From positions 1-41,346 of the IMG/VR virus record IMGVR_UViG_3300046463_000264: a stretch of DNA of 41,346 nucleotides, one strand, 5' to 3'. The stretch is from a virus. Below, piece after piece: positions 1-7,628 of this stretch; the first letter of the stretch is position 1, and each line of letters opens with the position of its first letter. Position numbers and translations under genes: made by a program. The notes under the pieces are model-generated. The model made no database searches and was not told the origin of the DNA. It saw only the letters and a program-made list of their open reading frames with translations.

Positions 1-127
1 TATAAAGCTGTTTCAAAGTCCATTTAATCACCCCAATCTGTCTATCTCATCATTCAACGCTTGTTCAACAATGTCTGTGAAAGTTCCGTCATTATCATCC
101 CTAGCCTTTTTCATGAAATATTTACCG
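1..127. repeat. 127-base terminal direct repeat (left copy)
   Basis: These 127 bases are identical to 41220-41346. The repeat cuts through genes: bases 1-23 are the first codons of the tail terminator gene (complete at 40862-41242), and the rest is the 3' end of the gp10-like gene. An exact overlap of 127 bases is what a de Bruijn assembler leaves when it closes a circle with k=127, so I read it as an assembly overlap and not a biological terminal repeat. The unique length is 41,219 bp. Confidence 0.95.
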
Positions 128-489
128 GGAACAAACCCACCATTTTTTGTCCTAAATCCGTATTCTTGTGAACCAGGATAATAATAGTCTGTTGTTGCTG
201 GTGGTGTCCTGTCTTGTCCTTTGAAATGATAGGTGTATCCAGAATCAAAGGTTACATCAATTACAACTTTCAATTTCTTTCTGTTTCCTGTTTCAGTCTT
301 CAGCTTCAAAGAGTGTTGCATTGTTCCAGAATAAACAGGTGCGTCCCCTTTTGCGTCCCTTAAAATATTGTTCGCACCTTTTCTGACACCTTTGGCGAGT
401 GCTTGCCGTGGTGCTTTGTCCCCAAGATCACCCAAGAAAGTCAGAAGTTGTTGCATACCAACGATTTGCATGTTCATGGAATTACTCAT
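28..489 (-). CDS. HK97 gp10-like head-tail / tail completion protein
   Basis: The product is about 153 residues and resembles the HK97 gp10 / tail-component family, which sits where the tail joins the head. The N-terminal part (MQQLLTFLGDLGDKAPRQAL) is the usual helical start, followed by KGVRKGANNILRDAKGDAPV, the family's GAN..L..A...AP signature. A C-terminal GYRTK-like segment and PGKYFMKKA also fit. I chose the ATG at 489, which has GGGAG ten bases upstream and overlaps the end of the preceding connector gene; an upstream TTG at 495 is possible. The next gene in the operon is the tail terminator, reached through the circular junction. Confidence in the family is good; the exact role is inferred from position. 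Confidence 0.8.
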   Translation of the reverse strand: MSNSMNMQIVGMQQLLTFLGDLGDKAPRQALAKGVRKGANNILRDAKGDAPVYSGTMQHSLKLKTETGNRKKLKVVIDVTFDSGYTYHFKGQDRTPPATTDYYYPGSQEYGFRTKNGGFVPGKYFMKKARDDNDGTFTDIVEQALNDEIDRLG

Positions 490-823
490 TTTCAATCAAC
501 TCCCGACACATCAATTGAAGTTCTTGATGGCGTTCCTGGTAATCAATAACAGCTTCAATTAAAAATGTACGTCCGTCATATAAAATACGCATATCAGGTG
601 TCACAACATTTCTGACATATCTCATATAAACCCGGTGTGAAATCTGATTAAATTCTTCATGTTCTAGAAATCTTTCTGTTCCCGTTGACGGTGAAACACC
701 AACACGGACATTAAGAACCGTTGCCCAATCATTAATGCTTTCACCATATTGATCTTGTGCCATTTGTCTTTGCTGAATTTGTGCCGGGTAACGATATTTA
801 CCAGCTTGAATTTTACTTCTCAT
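482..823 (-). CDS. Head closure / head-tail joining protein
   Basis: The protein has 113 residues and the typical pattern of the phage head-tail joining family (SPP1 gp16-like): an early R.Q.QQ segment, then DWATVLNVRVGVSPSTGTE, a central RYVRNVVTPDMRILYDGRTF and a final beta strand with LQLMCRE. These are small beta-barrel proteins that seal the connector after DNA packaging. Its ATG overlaps the stop of the upstream connector gene as ATGA, so translation is probably coupled. It lies between the gp6-like connector and the gp10-like protein, the standard order for HK97-type head-tail modules. Confidence 0.82.
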   Translation of the reverse strand: MRSKIQAGKYRYPAQIQQRQMAQDQYGESINDWATVLNVRVGVSPSTGTERFLEHEEFNQISHRVYMRYVRNVVTPDMRILYDGRTFLIEAVIDYQERHQELQLMCRELIENE

Positions 824-1104
824 AGGTAATTCACCGAATGAGAATCAAGTATTTGTTTCACAACAAAGTTGACTTTTATGTTGTCCGTGGTAAAATCCCG
901 GTTGTCATACATTTCATTTGACAGTACAAATAAAACAATGGTCATGTCTTCAAATTGGTCAAGATCATAAAGCTGTAACCCGGTGTAAGATACAATAAAT
1001 TGTTTCCCAGCCGACAAAATAGTTTGAAAAAGGTTATCATCATCATTGTGAAAGACGTTTGCGTATTGTTTCAGATCACTCACTTGGATTTGGGACAGCT
1101 TCAT
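820..1104 (-). CDS. Head-tail connector, HK97 gp6-like
   Basis: This 94-residue, mostly helical protein matches the phage connector family that forms a ring under the portal. The segment VSDLKQYANVFHNDDDNLFQTILSAGKQFIVSYTGL is the familiar start, with the acidic DDDN stretch before helix two, and VLFVLSNEMYDNRDF is the conserved third helix. Its start overlaps the end of the small upstream gene by 29 bases and its stop overlaps the next start (ATGA), so the four short connector genes form one tightly coupled block. Confidence 0.82.
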   Translation of the reverse strand: MKLSQIQVSDLKQYANVFHNDDDNLFQTILSAGKQFIVSYTGLQLYDLDQFEDMTIVLFVLSNEMYDNRDFTTDNIKVNFVVKQILDSHSVNYL

Positions 1105-1255
1105 CTTCTTTCACCTTTGCTTTCACAACTTCCTTGCAATACCCGGTTTCAATCCAGTTTTGGACGGTGTATTCATCATGTTCCAAATCATGAACTCCAC
1201 CTTTGATGTATTTTCCAAGTGCTGATTCTAAAGTTTTTAGAAATTTCACCTTCAT
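1076..1255 (-). CDS. Small head-region protein, unknown
   Basis: This 59-residue gene begins with ATG at 1255 (MKVKFLKTLESALGKYIKGG) and ends NPSE. Many HK97-type phages have a short gene of this kind between the major capsid and gp6 genes, often annotated as hypothetical or Rho-N-like. It is lysine-rich with an acidic C-terminus (KVKEDEAVPNPSE). The GGGGTGATTAA leader gives a good ribosome site, and the end overlaps the connector gene. Function is not known. Confidence 0.7.
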   Translation of the reverse strand: MKVKFLKTLESALGKYIKGGVHDLEHDEYTVQNWIETGYCKEVVKAKVKEDEAVPNPSE

Positions 1256-1299
1256 TTAATCACCCCTTGATTTCCAAGTGATTTTGCAGTATATTTATA

Positions 1300-1322
1300 G
1301 TGGGGAAGACTATGCTTCCCAC
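1300..1322. other. Intercistronic hairpin after the capsid gene
   Basis: GTGGGGAAG and CTTCCCAC pair around a 6-base loop, just after the major capsid stop codon. There is no T-run, so this is probably not a strong terminator. It may stabilise or process the mRNA so that capsid protein is made in excess. A related hairpin lies at 6671-6709. Confidence 0.6.
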
Positions 1323-1336
1323 ACCATTAAATAAAA

Positions 1337-2482
1337 TTATTTACCGATATAAACAGCGAGTTTCCTTGGTTCAATAATACAACTGTCACATTCAACGACT
1401 GCCACACAACCGATTGCATACTGATCTGCAAAGCGTTCATTTAATACTTGCATTTGAACACCTTTTGTCAGCTTGACATGAAGACCAGACATATCACCGT
1501 AATAAATTTCTTTTACGCCAACTCCCATATTTGGCATTTGGTCAGAGATGTAAACAGGTTTACCAAGTAGAGTGAACGGACCACCTTCAGAAAGGCTGTT
1601 ACCCATCAATAACAGGTTATTTCCTGCACCGGCCGTTAACCCTTGGATATACCCTAAAGTCGAAGGGGACATAATCCAGCAAGCGTCAGACTGATAAACT
1701 TGTGGAACGGTCAATTGAAGATTAATCAATTCTTGTGGTGTGATAGCCATAGTTGTTGCACCAGTTAGTGATTGGGAAGCATTTGCAAGACCACCGAGTT
1801 TTGTTGCACCAGAACCAACGGAACTATTGGCATTGTTTAACAGTTCTTTTTCCAGGAACAAAGCAATTGCTTTTGCAATTTCATTGACAATGAATGGAAC
1901 AACGTCAACGTCAGTCCGATTAATTAAAGATTTGGAAATCAATGCAAGTGAAGCAACGATTGTATTCCCTAACTTAATGGAACCGAAGTTTGCTGATTGT
2001 GCTGTCATTGAAGAAAGTTCAGTGTAATATCCTGCTGGTAAATGTTGCGTATAGTCGTAACTTGGTACAATTAGATCACCACTAACTTCCCAAATAGTTG
2101 CCTTTGACAAGATCGGTGACATATTTTTGACAGTGTCGATGATACGGTTTGCAATAGTGGTCGGAATAACAACACCTTGACCAGATGCCGACAAAGCACG
2201 GGTGTCACCTTTGACAAAATCAATGAAAGAACGTTCTTCTTTTGTTACGATTTCAGCACGTTCTTCTTTTTCAGTTTTCGGTGCTTTTACTTCTTTCTTT
2301 TCAAGTCCACGGACTTCCTCTTCCAGTTTGATTGACTCATCAATCTTCCTGATTTCCTCTTTCAGTTCAGAAACCTTTTTCATTTCAGAATCATCAAAAG
2401 CACGTTTTTCTGTCTTTGCTTTATTCAGAATCCCGTCCAGTTCATCAAGCATTGAATTGCGTTTTTCAATAAGTTCTTTCAT
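1337..2482 (-). CDS. Major capsid protein, HK97 fold
   Basis: The 381-residue product is a typical HK97-type capsid protein. Residues 1-75 are a charged coiled coil (EKRNSMLDELDGILNKAKTE onward), the delta or scaffold domain normally removed by the prohead protease. Cleavage probably falls near DTRALSASGQG, before the mature start around GVVIPTTIANRIID. The following text includes the P-domain helix and E-loop region (YTELSSMTAQSANFGSIKLG) and ends with the A-domain GDMSGLHVKLTKG and FADQYAIGCVAVVE. The order protease then capsid is standard. The ribosome site AGGGGG precedes ATG 2482. A hairpin just after the stop may set its expression level. Confidence 0.95.
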   Translation of the reverse strand: MKELIEKRNSMLDELDGILNKAKTEKRAFDDSEMKKVSELKEEIRKIDESIKLEEEVRGLEKKEVKAPKTEKEERAEIVTKEERSFIDFVKGDTRALSASGQGVVIPTTIANRIIDTVKNMSPILSKATIWEVSGDLIVPSYDYTQHLPAGYYTELSSMTAQSANFGSIKLGNTIVASLALISKSLINRTDVDVVPFIVNEIAKAIALFLEKELLNNANSSVGSGATKLGGLANASQSLTGATTMAITPQELINLQLTVPQVYQSDACWIMSPSTLGYIQGLTAGAGNNLLLMGNSLSEGGPFTLLGKPVYISDQMPNMGVGVKEIYYGDMSGLHVKLTKGVQMQVLNERFADQYAIGCVAVVECDSCIIEPRKLAVYIGK

Positions 2483-2493
2483 TTAAGAACCCC

Positions 2494-3093
2494 CTATTTT
2501 TTAATTAAAAGATAATTTTCTAATTCAGAATAATCAAGATATTCAGTCTTTTTTTGACGTTCCTCTTTCTTTACAGAAGAAACAACCTCAACACATTCAC
2601 CGTCAAAAAGTCTATGTTCTTTGACAGATTCAACACCGTCACGGGATTCAATGGACGTTGCAATATAAGCTGGTGTTACTGAAAGTATTGAACATTCCAA
2701 TAAATCCATATCTGATATATAGCGTCTTTGAACGTTTCCACTATCTTCCCAACGGTCTTCTTTTGCTATAAAACCAAAAGACCAGCCACGTAAAGAATTG
2801 GATTCAGCTAGACTTCTAACTTCCGGGTCAGTTACGGTGCATATTGCACGTAAACCAATAGAATCTTCATATAACGTCAGATTTCCTTGTGAAGTGCTTC
2901 CGAGTTTGCGGTCTTCCTGGTGATTGAACAAAAGATCAACATTGCTGGTTTTATCCAATGCTTTTTGAAAAGCACGGGGTTCAATCTGTTCAATGAAATT
3001 TCCACGAACTGAAGGAATTGGCCTTGAATCCCTTTGGACAACATTGACATAACCTTCAAGTTTTACTGAATCATTGCGAATTTCCACTTTCAT
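2494..3093 (-). CDS. Prohead maturation protease, HK97 family
   Basis: This is a serine protease of the HK97 prohead type (about 199 residues). Visible signatures are the early beta strand VKLEGYVNVV, the histidine motif LLFNHQEDRKLGST that carries the catalytic His, and the LRGWSFGF segment with the following LLECSILSVTPAY, where the Ser lies in this family. It cuts the scaffold domain off the capsid protein. I take ATG 3093; the GTG at 3108 lies inside its own ribosome site. The gene overlaps the portal gene by 23 bases. The C-terminal KKEERQKKTEYLDYSELENY is extra and charged. Confidence 0.92.
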   Translation of the reverse strand: MKVEIRNDSVKLEGYVNVVQRDSRPIPSVRGNFIEQIEPRAFQKALDKTSNVDLLFNHQEDRKLGSTSQGNLTLYEDSIGLRAICTVTDPEVRSLAESNSLRGWSFGFIAKEDRWEDSGNVQRRYISDMDLLECSILSVTPAYIATSIESRDGVESVKEHRLFDGECVEVVSSVKKEERQKKTEYLDYSELENYLLIKK

Positions 3094-4405
3094 TTTTGTT
3101 TTCACCACCTTTCACCAGTGGTTTATTTTCTCCCGGTGGTGGACTATCACCAACACCAGGGTTGTTACCCGTTCCATTTGCACCTTCAACCTGTTCACCC
3201 ATTTTTGCCAATTGGTTGGTATTTGGTGTATAAATCTCTTTTGTGATAGGATTGTAAAGAACGTCTTGAAGTCCAAGTTTGATAAAGTCAAAGTTTAAAG
3301 GTTTGAATCCTTCCATGTTCCGTATTTCATCAACTTGTAAAATGCCAGCTTCAACCCCCAATTGATAAGCTTGAAACCGTTTCAGAATGTCAGCCCGTAA
3401 GATTTCAGTTGTGTCAAAACGGAAAGAATATATTCCTTTTTCCTTTGTCAAAAGAAGATCACGATTCAAAGACGTTTCAAAAGCTTTCAAAATTGGTAGA
3501 ATAGAGATTTTAACAAAGGAATCATAAACCATTTCCACACCAGAAGAAGCCGTTTTACCACCCAAAAGCATTGAAGGAACACCAAACATTTTGAAAATAG
3601 CTTCATCATTGCTTTCTTTGTTTTGGGCAATCTGCATTTCAACAGAACTGTTATTTGATTCTTGGAACTCAATTCCATTGTTCAAGACTATTACGTTTTC
3701 AGTGTTGTTCTGATAAAGATTTGCAAAAGCTTCTTTCAAAGTCTCAATCGCTTCTTTTGAAAGACGGTTGCTGGACTTCAAGAAACCTTTTTTGTTCCCA
3801 CCTGTCCTGTAAAGAAGTTCTTCAAAGATCATTTGATTATAGGCAACAGACAATATTTTGTTGTTTTCACTTACAACACCATAACCTTGTATCCCGTCCC
3901 GTGTTTTCCTTGTCAATTTGATGAATTCAAATTCTTTGTAATTTGTTCCGTAAACAATGAATTCATATTTCTTGAAGATTGGGTTGGGGTCAAGAAGAAT
4001 AACTCCCACCTGGGGATTATCAACAAAGTTCAGACTTTGAACGGTGTTTCTTTGCCTATTAATATAGGAATAGCCAGCACCATACATTAAAGAGTCTTCA
4101 ACAATTGCCTTTTTCCACATATATGGGTTCAAAAGATCACCAGTGTCAATGTTTAGAAGGGAAACACGGGGGTCATCTTTGACTTCTTCAGTGGTTTCAT
4201 CATCAGCGTTTACCTTGTAAAGTTTAATAGGTAAACTTGCAACCGTGTCTGAAATCAAATTGACGCAAGCGGCAACAGAAGGAATCGTCATTGCTTGTTC
4301 TTTGGTAATGTCGGAGGGGTCAACAAAGCTTGATAGTATTTGGTCAAGTGTTTGACCAGTGTTAACAAGATCACGTTTTTCTTTTTTAAAGTTCCACCAT
4401 GCCAA
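3071..4405 (-). CDS. Portal protein, HK97/SPP1-like
   Basis: The 444-residue product is an HK97-family portal. Seen in sequence are MTIPSVAACVNLISDTVASLPIKLYK near the N-terminus, the classic portal opening, and the LSKEAIETLKEAFANLYQN and VIVLNNGIEFQESNN segments found in the family core. The clip and crown region carries FGVPSMLLGG. The C-terminus is rich in glycine and proline (GTGNNPGVGDSPPPGENKP). The start is TTG at 4405 behind an AAAGGGGG ribosome site. It forms the DNA channel at one capsid vertex and docks the terminase encoded just upstream. Confidence 0.93.
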   Translation of the reverse strand: MAWWNFKKEKRDLVNTGQTLDQILSSFVDPSDITKEQAMTIPSVAACVNLISDTVASLPIKLYKVNADDETTEEVKDDPRVSLLNIDTGDLLNPYMWKKAIVEDSLMYGAGYSYINRQRNTVQSLNFVDNPQVGVILLDPNPIFKKYEFIVYGTNYKEFEFIKLTRKTRDGIQGYGVVSENNKILSVAYNQMIFEELLYRTGGNKKGFLKSSNRLSKEAIETLKEAFANLYQNNTENVIVLNNGIEFQESNNSSVEMQIAQNKESNDEAIFKMFGVPSMLLGGKTASSGVEMVYDSFVKISILPILKAFETSLNRDLLLTKEKGIYSFRFDTTEILRADILKRFQAYQLGVEAGILQVDEIRNMEGFKPLNFDFIKLGLQDVLYNPITKEIYTPNTNQLAKMGEQVEGANGTGNNPGVGDSPPPGENKPLVKGGENKNESGNSQ

Positions 4406-4423
4406 TAATTTTCACCCCCTTTC

Positions 4424-6103
4424 TTATATGACTTGTGCACCCCAATCAGATTCAGCATTGAAAACAACGTCAATCTGCATGAGTGCAACGGCATTTATTA
4501 AGCTGACAACCATGTCAACCTTCCCGTTTGACTTCTTTTTATTGACATACAGGTCTTTGTTATTGTTTTCCATTGCCCTGGCATTTTGGAAGTTGATTTC
4601 AAGAAGTTTGTTTTCGGTGTAATAGAAATCACCAGAATTTATTTTCTCTTTTAACAACTTTGTGGCCGGGTGAAGAACTGAACCATGCTGTTTCATTTCA
4701 ACAACCTTGTACCCTTCCCGGTCAAGACGTTGTGCTGTTGATAGGCAATTGTAACGATCGTACGCAATACCCTGGACGGAAACACCAAAACGTTCTTCAA
4801 TCTCCAAAAGCTTCATTTCTACAAAGCCATAATCAATGGTAAGATCTCCACAAGCAAAGCACTTTTCATCTTTAATGAAATCGTGATAGTTTATCTTTTC
4901 AAGACGATTCTTTTCTTCAATTCTTTCAGTTGGAACAAAGGCATAACTGTCAGCGTAAATCTTCCCATCTTCTTCAGTGACCATAGAAAAGGAAGTGTTG
5001 TCATTTGTGAGAGACAAGTCAAGACCAATCCAAACATCTCTTCCAGTCCAGTCAAAATCATCAATCCTCCCTTTTCTAACTCGTTCAATGTCAACATAGT
5101 CTTCACCAGAAGAAGTTGCTAAGAAGTGATTACAGTGTTTTGTCAAATATTCTTCACGCTTTAAAGGCTTTTCAAGTGCTTCTTTCCTGTTGTCCCGTAT
5201 TTCTTCATAGTTTGCTTCAAGACGTAAAGGATTGGACATGTAAAGACCATGTTCAGTCCAAAGATTGTCTTTGTCGGCATAGTAAAGAAGTGAAAACAAC
5301 CTTTCATCTTCAATCAAACCGGAATAAACCTTCTTTATATAGTCCAGTTCCTCCAGCATGATTGATCTTGATTCGGCATAGGCTGTTGTAATTTTGAAGC
5401 GTAAAGGATTCTTGACGTTCAATTGTCCAGATTGCATTGCCGTAACGTTTCCATAGTCAGTCATTGCCCCAAATTCGTCAGCAATGAAAGCTGAAGGACG
5501 TATCGCATTGTTCCTATTTGCTTCAGAAGTACGTGCTTGATAATAGGAATTTGTTACTTTACATGTGATTTTTCCGTTTAAGGTGGTTGAAATCTTGAAA
5601 TAGGGTTCAATTGCTGGTGAAGCTTGAATGATTTGTGTCATTGCTTTTTTGACTTCCCCGGCAAGTTCCCGGTCAAGACAGATTGAATAAAACTCTGAAA
5701 AGTCTTGTTCAGTCAGTAATAATATAATGAAGATAATTCCAACAATTTGAGTTTTTCCGTTTTTACGTGGAATGAATAAAGTTACGTCCCGGTGTTTGAA
5801 TCTTTCCGGGTCTTCTTTGAATCTCCATCCAAAGATATTCACGAAAAAGAAGGCTTGAAACGGTGCAAGGTTTTCCAGCATGGGTTGACCAGCTTTGAAA
5901 CCAGTGGGGAAAATCAGAAGATTGATAATGTCTTCAATTCTTTGAACTTCATCAAGGTCAAAGTAGTAGGGATATTCAGGGTCATTTTGTCTCTCTAAAT
6001 CTCTAAAAAACCATTCACATTGGATTTTAACTTCCTTTGTGGTGATTTCCTTGCCGTCAAGAACGTCACGGGCATATTTGACGGCCATGTCATGGAGAAT
6101 CAC
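4424..6103 (-). CDS. terL: Terminase large subunit
   Basis: The 559-residue product has the ATPase and nuclease of the DNA packaging motor. The Walker A motif is PRKNGKTQ at about 112-119, Walker B is AFIADEFGA with D209 and E210, and the C-terminal nuclease begins with WIGLDLSLTND, supplying the first metal-binding Asp. It belongs to the Terminase_1 / HK97-type group, which often pairs with P27-type small subunits, as here. The start GTG at 6103 overlaps the stop of the preceding 23-residue peptide (GTGA), implying coupled translation. Confidence 0.95.
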   Translation of the reverse strand: MILHDMAVKYARDVLDGKEITTKEVKIQCEWFFRDLERQNDPEYPYYFDLDEVQRIEDIINLLIFPTGFKAGQPMLENLAPFQAFFFVNIFGWRFKEDPERFKHRDVTLFIPRKNGKTQIVGIIFIILLLTEQDFSEFYSICLDRELAGEVKKAMTQIIQASPAIEPYFKISTTLNGKITCKVTNSYYQARTSEANRNNAIRPSAFIADEFGAMTDYGNVTAMQSGQLNVKNPLRFKITTAYAESRSIMLEELDYIKKVYSGLIEDERLFSLLYYADKDNLWTEHGLYMSNPLRLEANYEEIRDNRKEALEKPLKREEYLTKHCNHFLATSSGEDYVDIERVRKGRIDDFDWTGRDVWIGLDLSLTNDNTSFSMVTEEDGKIYADSYAFVPTERIEEKNRLEKINYHDFIKDEKCFACGDLTIDYGFVEMKLLEIEERFGVSVQGIAYDRYNCLSTAQRLDREGYKVVEMKQHGSVLHPATKLLKEKINSGDFYYTENKLLEINFQNARAMENNNKDLYVNKKKSNGKVDMVVSLINAVALMQIDVVFNAESDWGAQVI

Positions 6104-6171
6104 TTTATGAACCAGCCAATGAGGAAACCCACCATATAAAAAATAATACTAACAACATTCTTCATATTCAT
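6100..6171 (-). CDS. Tiny membrane peptide between terS and terL
   Basis: A 23-codon reading frame (MNMKNVVSIIFYMVGFLIGW then FIK) starts on the last base of the terS stop (TAATG) and stops inside the terL start (GTGA). It is almost wholly one membrane segment with a lysine at each end. Overlaps on both sides suggest a real, translationally coupled gene rather than noise, though it could act only to carry ribosomes from terS to terL. Function unknown. Confidence 0.5.
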   Translation of the reverse strand: MNMKNVVSIIFYMVGFLIGWFIK

Positions 6172-6629
6172 TATTTCACCCTCTTTATGGCTTTCAAAAG
6201 TGGGTCAGATTCTTCTTTCTTCTTATTCAAGTTGATATTCCCTAACTTTGCCCGTGATTGTGGGGAAAGTCCAAGTTCATTTGAGGCCCGGTTGAATGAT
6301 TTTTCCCATTTTTCACGTTGAATCATCAAGTTTTTATCCAACATCATAGAAGGGTATTCGACCATTTTTTGGTCAATGTAATCGATTGCGTGTCTTGCTT
6401 TGGCATACTGTTCAATGATTGCAACGTCCAGGTTTGAAAGTATTCCAGAAGCTTCATAATGTTCAACAACTTCATTGAAATATGCCTTCTGTTCTTCATT
6501 CAAATATTCAGAAGGAACAACATGATCTGAATTGCCTTTCAAAAGAGATTCTTGTTGTTGTCTTTCTCTTTTTTCTTCCTTAGTCAAATTCTTTGCTAAA
6601 ACATCAACAGGTTTTGTCGGTCTTGCCAG
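6171..6629 (-). CDS. terS: Terminase small subunit, P27 family, probable CTG start
   Basis: The body (LTKEEKRERQQQESLLKG, then EYLNEEQKAYFNEVVEHYEA, and the ending SNELGLSPQSRAKLG) is typical of P27-type small terminases, which choose the packaging site. The family normally begins with ARP.KP. That text is present here as ARPTKPVDVLAKN, upstream of any ATG, GTG or TTG. The only start in frame that includes it is CTG at 6629, nine bases after AAGGTGG; two codons further up is a stop. A TTG at 6587 would lose the conserved opening. I therefore call CTG 6629 with 152 residues. Confidence 0.8.
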   Translation of the reverse strand: MARPTKPVDVLAKNLTKEEKRERQQQESLLKGNSDHVVPSEYLNEEQKAYFNEVVEHYEASGILSNLDVAIIEQYAKARHAIDYIDQKMVEYPSMMLDKNLMIQREKWEKSFNRASNELGLSPQSRAKLGNINLNKKKEESDPLLKAIKRVK

Positions 6630-6670
6630 TGTTGTTCACCACCTTCTGAATATTGGAATGAATATAGTGG

Positions 6671-6709
6671 TGGGAAGACTTACTTCAACGGACGGTAAAA
6701 TGCTTCCCA
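6671..6709. other. Hairpin related to the one after the capsid gene
   Basis: TGGGAAG at 6671 pairs with CTTCCCA at 6703. Read on the minus strand, both this hairpin and that at 1300-1322 have GTGGGAAGCAT or close to it, then AGTCTTCCC and ACTATA; only the loop length differs. One lies just upstream of terS and the other just after the capsid gene. Confidence 0.5.
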
Positions 6710-6996
6710 TATATAAAAATAGACCGTTCGCCAAACCTTTTAACATTGAACAGTCACCCCGTGCACCAGGGGATGTTTTTCTGGTCTCTTTCAACCAATG
6801 GATTGTATAGGGAAATGTTTTAACGTGGTATCCGACCACTAGCGAATAATAAAATAATGGCAGGAAAGACAAGGCATTTAACCTATTATTTCCTATAATA
6901 AAAAGCTGACTGTTCACTTTTTCAGAACTTGTTACCCTGTCAGCAAGGGAAGGTGAGTGAAAGCGGTGTTTAACCCCAATCACCCATAATAAAAGT

Positions 6997-7085
6997 GTGC
7001 TTGTAGGTGGGAATCGAACCCACATGAAAAATTTTTACCGCACTCAAAGGTACTTATTATATTTTTCGCTGACCTTCACAAGCAC
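6997..7085 (-). ncRNA. tRNA-like element with a perfect T-arm
   Basis: On the minus strand GTGGG TTCGATT CCCAC (7007-7023) is a textbook tRNA T-arm. An 8-bp perfect outer stem (GTGCTTGT with ACAAGCAC) encloses it in an 89-base unit, and AAGGT/ACCTT could form a left arm. A normal D-loop with GG, an anticodon arm and an encoded CCA end are absent, and two extra bases separate T-arm and outer stem. It may be a decayed tRNA or a tRNA-mimicking structure in the leader of the late transcript. Confidence 0.4.
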
Positions 7086-7195
7086 ATATATAAAAGAATA
7101 ATCATCTTGATTGTCATCAAGGGGAAAACGGTTTTGAGTTCAACAACAATCAAGTGTGAGGTAACAAAAGCGAGGACGTTCTCCCCTTGTACTTA

Positions 7196-7225
7196 TATGT
7201 CGTACTTGAGGGCCTCAAATCACAA
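7196..7225 (-). promoter_or_regulatory. TTGTGA-class promoter P1 (late structural operon)
   Basis: Minus strand: TTGTGATT at the upstream end, an 18-base spacer after TTGTGA, then GACATATAA preceded by C. It points toward terS, and all head, tail and holin genes down to 30532 lie downstream on the same strand, so it is the best candidate for the main late promoter. Confidence 0.75.
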
Positions 7226-7267
7226 TGAATTTTCAAAATATTTTAAAAATATTTCAAGTTTCTCTTT

Positions 7268-7297
7268 TCGGTCGCCAAAAGTCACCAAAAGTCACAA
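7268..7297 (-). promoter_or_regulatory. Weak extra TTGTGA-class site
   Basis: TTGTGA, 18 bases, then GACCGA preceded by GC, on the minus strand 72 bases upstream of P1. Spacing is right, but the second box departs from GACATA and the first lacks the following AT. It could be a weak tandem late promoter. Confidence 0.35.
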
Positions 7298-7333
7298 GAA
7301 TTTCAGACAAAAAGAAACCTCCAAAACCCAATG

Positions 7334-7422
7334 GTATCAAGGCTTTGTCTCTTATAGTTTCTTAATCATATATATTTTTTTAAAAAGTTATATGTATATA
7401 TAATAAAGAGTAATAAATAGAT
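7334..7422. repeat. AT-rich inverted repeat, left copy
   Basis: This stretch matches, in inverted orientation, 24653-24738. Shared blocks in the same order are GTATCAAGG, TATAGTTTCTTAATCA (16 of 16), TTTAAAAAGTT then TATGTATATATA (23 of 24 overall), and AAATAGAT. Both copies lie just upstream of a TTGTGA-class promoter (P1 here, P10 there) and in the same orientation relative to it. Possible roles are upstream promoter element, replication origin or recombination site. Confidence 0.7.
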
Positions 7423-7564
7423 AGTCTTATACAGTAATAGTTTTCAAGAAAAACATGTGTTTTAGCAACATCCCCTTTGAAGCCGTATGTGATAAGGGTT
7501 TTGCTGGTTTTAGTCCTGGTGACAATCATGAAACCAAATAAGTAAGAAAAAGAGACTTATCTTG

Positions 7565-7594
7565 TTGTGAATTTACGTTCTTCAATACGACACC
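7565..7594 (+). promoter_or_regulatory. TTGTGA-class promoter P2 (HNH endonuclease)
   Basis: TTGTGAAT, 18 bases after TTGTGA, then GACACCTATA preceded by C. It ends 34 bases before the HNH gene at 7629. Confidence 0.65.
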
Positions 7595-7628
7595 TATACC
7601 GAGAATATCGGGACAGGTGGGAATGTGA

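Larger units (their letters stand above)
6630..7628. other. 1-kb intergenic control region upstream of the late operon
   Basis: No convincing gene lies here. From right to left it holds plus-strand promoter P2 before the HNH gene, an AT-rich stretch with an inverted copy near 24.7 kb, candidate promoter 7268-7297, late promoter P1, a tRNA-like element, several hairpins (for example CCCC...GGGG at 6757-6772 and GTGGT...ACCAC near 6835-6849) and the 6671-6709 hairpin. The transcript from P1 would have an untranslated leader of over 550 bases before terS. Packaging sites are often near terS, so a cos or pac site could also be here, but I cannot point to it. Confidence 0.6.

Noticed and set aside
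6636-7025. A 129-codon minus-strand frame beginning MWVRFPP
   Set aside because: The opening is what a tRNA T-arm gives when translated. There is no ribosome site and the rest shows no family features. It overlaps the tRNA-like element and hairpins.
7107-7403. A 98-codon plus-strand frame across the late control region
   Set aside because: It runs antisense through P1 and the AT-rich repeat, with no ribosome site or recognisable features.
7455-7541. A 28-codon plus-strand frame upstream of P2
   Set aside because: No ribosome site and it ends before the promoter of the next gene.
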